Assembly (NCBI GenBank): GCA_050248375.1
Contig: JBFWSL010000216.1
Location: 1 to 6,356 of the forward strand
From: JAYZVT01 sp050248375
GTDB lineage: Bacteria; Pseudomonadota; Alphaproteobacteria; Rhizobiales; Methyloligellaceae
Length of the DNA: 6,356 bases
Reading direction: 5' to 3'
A model generated the notes under the pieces. The model saw only the letters and a program-made list of their open reading frames with translations. It ran no database searches and was not told the DNA's origin. The position numbers and the translations under genes are program-made. Shown piece by piece: positions 1 through 4,482 of this stretch; the stretch's first letter is position 1; each line of letters opens with the position of its first letter.

Positions 1-124
1 CATCGGGGTCCAGCTCGGCGCGGGCCCCGCCCGCGAGCATCAGCTCATCCAGCTCGCCGCGGCGCTGGAAGAAGCGCGGCCCTGGGCCGACCGGGTGCCG
101 CCATTGCATGTCTCCCGGCTCTGA
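1..124 (+). CDS. Amidase-signature family protein, C-terminal fragment (5' end outside window)
   Basis: The reading frame starting at base 2 encodes 40 residues before TGA at 122-124. It begins IGVQLGAGPAREHQLIQLAA and ends in a Pro-Trp-Ala-Asp, Pro-Pro-Leu-His pattern. A GVQL-type strand, a G(P/R)-x-x-E turn, a helix of the 'LIQLAAALEEA' kind and a final PWADRxPP is the usual C-terminus of amidase-signature hydrolases (the GatA, acetamidase and allophanate-hydrolase-like superfamily). These hydrolyse amide bonds with a Ser-cisSer-Lys triad. That triad lies in the missing part, so neither activity nor substrate can be judged. The gene is on the same strand as the dehydrogenase downstream but is separated from it by 190 bases, so co-transcription is uncertain. 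The fragment is too short for a subfamily call. Confidence 0.68.
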   Translation, partial: IGVQLGAGPAREHQLIQLAAALEEARPWADRVPPLHVSRL

Positions 125-178
125 CCCGCCCTTCCCTTCCTCCGTCGCGGTTCCGGACAAGGTCCTGAAACGAGACGC

Positions 179-203
179 AAAAACCACGGCGGCCGAACCG
201 CCG
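179..203 (-). terminator. Possible rho-independent terminator, reading leftward
   Basis: Read on the minus strand, a perfect 6-bp GC stem (CGGCGG, loop TTCGG, CCGCCG) is followed after TGG by five T residues (complement of A179-A183). This is the form of an intrinsic terminator. No leftward gene is visible upstream of it, since denD runs rightward. It might stop antisense transcription or be coincidental. In the rightward direction there is no T run, so it is not a convincing terminator for the amidase. Confidence 0.28.
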
Positions 204-302
204 GGATAAAGGTGGACGGAGCCTTCCCGGCGGCGTATCCCCTCAGCGGGGGGCCTGCCACGGGCAGGGCCAACCAACCGATAAGGCCGCTGGCGCGGCC
301 AC

Positions 303-310
303 AGGGGGAA
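303..310 (+). promoter_or_regulatory. Ribosome binding site of denD
   Basis: The purine-rich stretch AGGGGGAA ends four bases before the ATG at 315 and supports that start. It lies directly after the GGCCGC/GCGGCC inverted repeat at 285-300, so folding of that stem could affect ribosome access. That effect is an inference. Confidence 0.6.
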
Positions 311-314
311 GCGC

Positions 315-1316
315 ATGCACGTGCTGATTGTCGGCGCGGCCGGAATGATCGGCCGCAAGCTCACCGGGCGCATGGTCGCGGACGGCGGCATCGGCGGCCG
401 CGAGGTGACGGCGCTCACGCTTTGCGACGTGGTCGAGCCGGAGGCGCCGGCCGGCTTCCGGGGCAGGATAGCGACCAGGGCTGCCGACCTGTCGGCGCCG
501 GGCACGGCCACCGCGCTCGTCGAAGGCAGGCCCGACCTCATCTTCCACCTGGCCGCCATCGTCTCGGGCGAGGCGGAGACCGATTTCGAGAAGGGTTACC
601 GCATCAACCTGGACGGCACGCGGCTCCTGTTCGAAGCCATCCGCAAGGAGGGCCTGAAATCCCCCTACCGTCCGCGCGTGGTCTATACCTCCTCCATCGC
701 CGCCTTCGGCGCGCCCTTCCCCGACAGGATCGGCGACGATTTCATTCCCGCGCCGCTGACCAGCTACGGCACCCAGAAGGTGGCGGGCGAACTGCTGCTG
801 GCCGACTACAGCCGGCGCGGCCTGTTCGACGGCATCGGCATCCGGCTGCCGACCATCTGCGTGCGCCCGGGCAAGCCGAACAAGGCGGCGTCGGGATTCT
901 TCTCCGGCATCCTGCGGGAGCCGCTGGCGGGGCAGGAAGCCGTGCTGCCGGTGTCGGAGGACGTGCGCCACTGGTTCGCCAGCCCGCGCTCCGCCATCGG
1001 GCAACTGTTGCACGCGGCGGCGCTTGACCTGGAGCGGGTGGGCCCGCGGCGCACCCTCAACATGCCCGGCGTCTCCGCCACGGTCGGTGAGCAGATCGAG
1101 GCCCTGCGGCGCGCGGGCGGCGACAAGGCCGTGAAGCTGATCCGGCGCGCCTCCGATCCTCTGGTGGAGCGCATCATCTCCGGCTGGCCCCGCGACTTCG
1201 ACACCGCGCGCGCCAACGCGCTCGGATTCACCGCCGAGACCTCCATGGACGAGATCCTGCGCGTCCATATCGAGGACGAGCTGGGCGGCCATGTCCCGGT
1301 CAAGGCAAACGCCTGA
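315..1316 (+). CDS. denD: D-erythronate dehydrogenase-like NAD-dependent epimerase/dehydratase family protein
   Basis: This 333-residue protein belongs to the extended short-chain dehydrogenase (NAD-dependent epimerase/dehydratase) superfamily. A Rossmann nucleotide-binding motif GAAGMIG lies at residues 7-13. A Ser-rich active-site strand VVYTSSIAAFG lies around 122-132. The catalytic pair is Tyr151 and Lys155 in SYGTQK. The opening (MHVLIVGAAGMIGRKL), the 'LTSYGTQKVAGELLL' region and the 'RLPTICVRPGKPNKAASGFF' segment match what I know of DenD, which oxidises D-erythronate to 2-oxo-tetronate in the cytoplasm as the first step of erythronate catabolism. The length fits the family. The usual partners of that pathway (OtnK kinase, OtnC aldolase, OtnI isomerase) are not in the window, so the exact substrate remains inferred from resemblance; another aldonate or a nucleotide sugar is possible. 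The ATG start is supported by a good ribosome binding site. A permease gene follows after 12 bases, implying one transcript. Confidence 0.85.
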   Translation: MHVLIVGAAGMIGRKLTGRMVADGGIGGREVTALTLCDVVEPEAPAGFRGRIATRAADLSAPGTATALVEGRPDLIFHLAAIVSGEAETDFEKGYRINLDGTRLLFEAIRKEGLKSPYRPRVVYTSSIAAFGAPFPDRIGDDFIPAPLTSYGTQKVAGELLLADYSRRGLFDGIGIRLPTICVRPGKPNKAASGFFSGILREPLAGQEAVLPVSEDVRHWFASPRSAIGQLLHAAALDLERVGPRRTLNMPGVSATVGEQIEALRRAGGDKAVKLIRRASDPLVERIISGWPRDFDTARANALGFTAETSMDEILRVHIEDELGGHVPVKANA

Positions 1317-1324
1317 CCCGCAGC

Positions 1325-1328
1325 GGAG
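1325..1328 (+). promoter_or_regulatory. GGAG ribosome binding site that questions the permease start
   Basis: GGAG directly abuts the ATG at 1329 with no spacer, too close to serve it. It lies nine bases before the in-frame GTG at 1338, a workable distance. The permease may therefore begin at GTG 1338, three codons later, or be translated by coupling from denD, whose stop is 12 bases upstream. Confidence 0.4.
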
Positions 1329-2063
1329 ATGGAAGGCGTGCTCGCCGACTACACAGTCATGGAACTCATCGTGGCCGCGGGCATCCTCGCGGCGGGCGCC
1401 GCGGTCCAGGCGGGCATCGGCTTCGGCATCGCGCTGGTCTCGGTTCCCTTCCTGGCGCTGCTGAACCCGGCGCTGGTGCCCGGACCGCTGATCGTGGCGG
1501 CACTGGCGCTGTCCTGCATGACCTCCTGGCGGGACCGGCGGTGGATTCACCGGCCCGAGTGGGCGACCATCACCGCGGGCGTTCTGGCCGGCACGGCGGC
1601 GGGGGTCGGCGTTCTGCTCAGTGTGCCGGCCCAGTATCTGCCGGTGCTGTTCGGCGTCATGATCCTGCTGGCGGTCCTCATCACCGCGCTGAACCCCAGC
1701 TTCGCCATCGACGTGCGCAGCCTGCTGATCACCGGCAGCCTCGCGGGACTGATCGGCACATGCGTGGGCATCCACGGCCCGCCCGTGGCGCTGCTGTACC
1801 AGGGGCAGCCGCCGGACCGGGTCCGCGCCATGCTGAGCGCCTTCTTCCTCGTGGCCTACCCCATCGCGCTGGCGGGACTGGCGCTTTCGGGCTTCTTCGG
1901 CTGGAGCCAGTTGCTGGCCGGGCTCGCCACCCTTCCCGGCATCGCGCTTGGCTATGCGCTCGGTCCCTATCTGGCGCGCCATGTGGACGCGCGGCGCCTG
2001 CGCGCGCTGATCCTGTCCATCTCGGCCGTGTCGGGACTGCTGCTGATCGTGCGGTCGCTGTAG
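1329..2063 (+). CDS. TauE/SafE-family membrane permease (putative sulfite/organic anion transporter)
   Basis: This 244-residue, highly hydrophobic protein has about eight predicted membrane segments, near residues 11-45 (a long one, probably re-entrant), 50-66, 80-99, 103-121, 131-150, 167-188, 193-213 and 224-242. The family's two-fold layout is visible. A first-half motif AGIGFGIALVSVPFLALLNP (28-47) is echoed by GTCVGIHGPPVALLYQGQ (143-160), which carries the conserved Gly-x-x-Gly-x-x-Gly-Pro-Pro pattern. TauE/SafE (DUF81) proteins sit in the inner membrane and move sulfite, sulfoacetate or other small anions; substrates are known for only a few members. Close linkage to denD suggests transport of a substrate or product of that dehydrogenase, but this is inference. 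The ATG at 1329 has GGAG immediately against it, so GTG at 1338 is a credible alternative start. The stop is four bases from the stop of the convergent cyclase gene. Confidence 0.82.
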   Translation: MEGVLADYTVMELIVAAGILAAGAAVQAGIGFGIALVSVPFLALLNPALVPGPLIVAALALSCMTSWRDRRWIHRPEWATITAGVLAGTAAGVGVLLSVPAQYLPVLFGVMILLAVLITALNPSFAIDVRSLLITGSLAGLIGTCVGIHGPPVALLYQGQPPDRVRAMLSAFFLVAYPIALAGLALSGFFGWSQLLAGLATLPGIALGYALGPYLARHVDARRLRALILSISAVSGLLLIVRSL

Positions 2064-2067
2064 GGAG

Positions 2068-4299
2068 CTACTTCGTCTCGAGATCGAAGACGCCGTCCCA
2101 GCCGGCCGGCGGCGGAGAACGGCGGAAAGCGACGATGCGCTGTTCGAACAGGTCGCAGAGCGCGGGGAACTCGATGCCGCCGGACACGCCAAGCTGACGC
2201 GCGGCGCGGATGGCGGAGGCCGTGCGTATCCAGTCCTGGCGCCGGTACGGATCGAGGATGGCCGCGACGGCGCCGGCGGTCGTGGCGTAGTCCGCGGCAT
2301 CGTCGGCGTCCACGCGTCCAAGCAGGGTATAGATCACCTCGGCCTGCCGCTTGCCGAGCACCCTCACCGAATCCAGCTCCGCCAGCACGAAGCGGTCGCG
2401 CACCAGCTCCGCCGTGCGCGCGCCCAGAATGGTGCGCACGCCATAGGCCCGGGTCTGCCCCTCGAGGCGGGAGGCCAGGTTCACGGCGTCGCCAAGCACG
2501 GTGTAGTCGAAGCGCACGTCCGAGCCCATGTTGCCGACGACGCATTCACCGGTGTTGATGCCCATGCCCATGGACAACGGCTCGACCGCGCGGCCCGCGG
2601 CGGCGGCTTCCCGCATCCTCTCCTCGTTCACAACGTCGAGCGCGCGCGTCATCTGCAGCGCGGCCTCGCAGGCGTTGCAGGCATGGTCGGCATCGTCGAG
2701 CGGCGCGTTCCAGAACGCCATGACGTTGTCGCCCATGTATTTGTCGATGGTGCCGGCGTTGCTCATGATGGCGTGGGAGATGGGCGTCAGCAGGCGGTTG
2801 ATGAGCACGGTCAGGCCCTGCGGGTCGTTCTTGTAGGCCTCCGAGATGGACGTGAAACCGCGCACGTCGGAAAACAGGATGGTCATCTCCTTGGTCTCGC
2901 CGCCGAGCTTGAGACGTTCGGGATTCTCCGCGAGCTGCTCGACGAGCGCCGGCGACAGGTACTGCCCGAAGGCGCCGCGGATCTGGTTCTTCTGGGCTTC
3001 CTCGCGGAAATAGTTGAAGGCCGTCATGGCGGCGAAAATGGCGAAGCTGGAACCGAGCGGATAGGTAACGTCGAGGAGCATGCCCTTCTCGGCGAAGCTG
3101 TACCAGGACAGGGCGGCGACGCCCGCCGTGACGACCGTGCCGAGCAGGAAAATCCATGTGGCGCCGAGCAGTGGCGCAAGCACGACGATGGCGAGGCCAA
3201 CCGTGAGCGCCAGCACAATCTCCGCGCCTATGGCCCATGACGGGCGCGACAGGCCCTTCCCGGTAAGCACGTTCTCCAGCAACTGGGCATGAATCTCGAC
3301 GCCCGGCATGGCCGCCTCCACGGGTGTGGCCTTGATGTCCAGAAGTCCCGAGGCGGAGGTCCCCACCAGCACGAGCTTGCCGGCCAGCCGGTCCGGCGGG
3401 AGCTTCCCGGCGAGCACGTCCCTGGCCGAGACATAACGCGCGGGATCGTGCGGCGCGAAATAAACCCAGACGCGGCCGCGCGCGTCGGTCGGCACCTCGA
3501 CACCCGCCACGACGATGCTCTTAACGCCGGCCTCGTCGGTCTTGAGGAGAAACGTGGTCTGGCCCGTCGCCACGCGGAGCATGTCCAGCGACAGGGACGG
3601 CACCAGTTCGCCGCCGGCGACCAGCGCCACGGGCACCCGCCGGATGATGCCGTCCGGCTCGGGCAGGATCGTGAACATGCCGCGCCCGGCGGCCGCGTCC
3701 TCCAGCACCTTCAGGTTGGGCAGGCGCTGGGGATAGTTGAGAAGATACGGCTTGGGGTCCGCGCCGAGGGTGGCGAAGGAGGACTTTGGCGCGCTGACGT
3801 CGCGGGCCTCGCCCCTTGGATTGAACGCGGACTGGCCGAGCACGACGCGCGCCTTCGCCAACTGGTCGGCCAGGAGCTGGTCATGGGCGGGCGCCTGCCG
3901 CATGGCGGCGCGGACATCTTCGCCCAGACCGGGAAGGCTGTCCGCCAGCAGGTTCGGCGAGGTGCGGTCGGGCTCGGGGAACACCACGTCGAAACCGGTG
4001 ACAACGCCGCCGCCGGACACAATCCTCCCGACCAGGTCGGAGATGAGGGTGCGCGGCCATGGCCACTGGCCAAGCTCGTTCAGGCTGGCCTCGTCGATGT
4101 CCACGATCACCACCGGCCGCTGCTTCGCCTCGCGCGGCTTGGCCACCTGGTAGAGATCGAAGGTCTTCAGCATCAGAAGCTGCAGGCCGGCGGGATCCCA
4201 GACACGGAACAGCAGGAACAGCACAAGGAGGCAAAGGCCGATGACGCGCGCCCAGCCGAAGCGGCGCGCCATGCGTCTGACTGTGGCGGTTGCACCCAC
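2068..4299 (-). CDS. CHASE2-domain transmembrane class III adenylate cyclase
   Basis: The protein has 743 residues. An N-terminal membrane anchor (about 18-35) is followed by an extracytoplasmic CHASE2 sensor (about 36-352; note VVIVDIDEASLNELGQWPWPR at 63-83 and the LVLVGTSASGLLDIKATP region near 309-326). Three membrane helices follow (about 354-376, 378-400, 407-429), then a linker (FGQYLSPALVEQL) and a cytoplasmic cyclase domain (about 465-660). Metal-binding aspartates are Asp478 (LFSDVRGFTS) and Asp524 (KYMGDNV). Lys520 and Thr600 (DYTVLGD) occupy the purine-recognition positions, predicting ATP use and class IIIb. Asn607 and Arg611 (VNLASRLE) supply transition-state contacts. All catalytic residues are present, so an active cAMP-forming enzyme responding to an envelope signal is expected. 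The tail (about 661-743), ending in PPPAGWDGVFDLETK, resembles the C-terminal extension usual in this family. The GTG start is chosen because a strong ribosome site precedes it; ATG at 4272 (codon 10) lacks one. Confidence 0.93.
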   Translation of the reverse strand: MGATATVRRMARRFGWARVIGLCLLVLFLLFRVWDPAGLQLLMLKTFDLYQVAKPREAKQRPVVIVDIDEASLNELGQWPWPRTLISDLVGRIVSGGGVVTGFDVVFPEPDRTSPNLLADSLPGLGEDVRAAMRQAPAHDQLLADQLAKARVVLGQSAFNPRGEARDVSAPKSSFATLGADPKPYLLNYPQRLPNLKVLEDAAAGRGMFTILPEPDGIIRRVPVALVAGGELVPSLSLDMLRVATGQTTFLLKTDEAGVKSIVVAGVEVPTDARGRVWVYFAPHDPARYVSARDVLAGKLPPDRLAGKLVLVGTSASGLLDIKATPVEAAMPGVEIHAQLLENVLTGKGLSRPSWAIGAEIVLALTVGLAIVVLAPLLGATWIFLLGTVVTAGVAALSWYSFAEKGMLLDVTYPLGSSFAIFAAMTAFNYFREEAQKNQIRGAFGQYLSPALVEQLAENPERLKLGGETKEMTILFSDVRGFTSISEAYKNDPQGLTVLINRLLTPISHAIMSNAGTIDKYMGDNVMAFWNAPLDDADHACNACEAALQMTRALDVVNEERMREAAAAGRAVEPLSMGMGINTGECVVGNMGSDVRFDYTVLGDAVNLASRLEGQTRAYGVRTILGARTAELVRDRFVLAELDSVRVLGKRQAEVIYTLLGRVDADDAADYATTAGAVAAILDPYRRQDWIRTASAIRAARQLGVSGGIEFPALCDLFEQRIVAFRRSPPPAGWDGVFDLETK

Positions 4300-4303
4300 C
4301 TGA

Positions 4304-4311
4304 TCCCCCCT
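4304..4311 (-). promoter_or_regulatory. Ribosome binding site deciding the GTG start of the cyclase
   Basis: On the minus strand AGGGGGGA ends four bases before GTG (4299-4297). The next in-frame ATG, at 4272-4270, has no purine-rich site before it. The GTG start is therefore preferred. Confidence 0.55.
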
Positions 4312-4380
4312 GCTCCGGCATACGCGTCAACGGCCTGAATCCGGCGTCCACGGCCACTCCAGGCAAATGCAGCGGGTGAG

Positions 4381-4409
4381 ACTATGTGGAATGCGCGCGC
4401 GCGCCGCAA
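4381..4409 (-). promoter_or_regulatory. Weak candidate sigma-70 promoter for the cyclase
   Basis: On the minus strand TTGCGG (4409-4404) and CATAGT (4386-4381) are separated by exactly 17 bases. They match the -35 and -10 consensus at three and four of six positions. The spacer is a 12-base alternating GC tract plus five more bases. It would give a leader of roughly 75 bases before the GTG. The match is modest and alphaproteobacterial promoters vary, so this is only a candidate. Confidence 0.2.
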
Positions 4410-4432
4410 CCGGGATTACGGAAGACGGAATA

Positions 4433-4461
4433 CCCGTCCACGACACGGGCGGCAGCGCCGC
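4433..4461 (-). terminator. Weak candidate terminator after the adhesin gene
   Basis: Downstream of the adhesin stop, on the minus strand, two small stem-loops follow each other: GCGGC-gct-GCCGC (4461-4449) and CCCGT-gtcgtgg-ACGGG (4449-4433). The stretch after them is mildly T-rich but lacks a true T run. Rho-dependent termination or read-through into the cyclase is equally possible. Confidence 0.2.
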
Positions 4462-4482
4462 ACAAGCGGAACAGCAGAGAGG

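Larger units (their letters stand above)
125..314 (+). other. Intergenic leader between amidase and denD, rich in possible hairpins
   Basis: This 190-base spacer carries no convincing gene. It contains four GC-rich inverted repeats in a row. They are CGGCGG/CCGCCG at 187-203 (5-base loop), CCCC/GGGG at 239-251 (5-base loop), GGCCTGCC/GGCAGGGCC at 252-271 (3-base loop, one bulged G) and GGCCGC/GCGGCC at 285-300 (4-base loop). The last ends only three bases before the Shine-Dalgarno region of denD. No strong sigma-70 promoter stands out. It could be a structured 5' leader, but no known riboswitch class was recognised, and short GC stems arise easily by chance in DNA of this composition. Confidence 0.4.

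Noticed and set aside
200..230. GGGATAAAGG segment reminiscent of the SAM-II riboswitch or a -10 box
   Set aside because: Only a few bases agree. The pseudoknot arrangement of SAM-II is not present, and no -35 element stands at the right distance.
212..1027. 271-codon + strand frame starting in the denD leader
   Set aside because: It overlaps denD in a different frame, is Arg/Gly/Ala-rich and matches no fold. It is a frame shadow of denD.
243..2321. Very long open frame (692 codons) on the minus strand, antisense to denD and the permease
   Set aside because: It is a GC-rich shadow frame. Its product is rich in Arg, His, Gln and Gly without recognisable domains, it spans two well-supported + strand genes, and it runs into the cyclase gene in another frame.
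3289..4338. 349-codon + strand open frame opposite the cyclase
   Set aside because: It lies almost wholly inside the cyclase gene, whose domains and active-site motifs are unmistakable. The translation is His/Arg/Gly-rich with no family resemblance.
4391..4405. Alternating GC tract, potential Z-DNA
   Set aside because: Only 12-14 bases, in DNA already very GC-rich; too short to claim a function.
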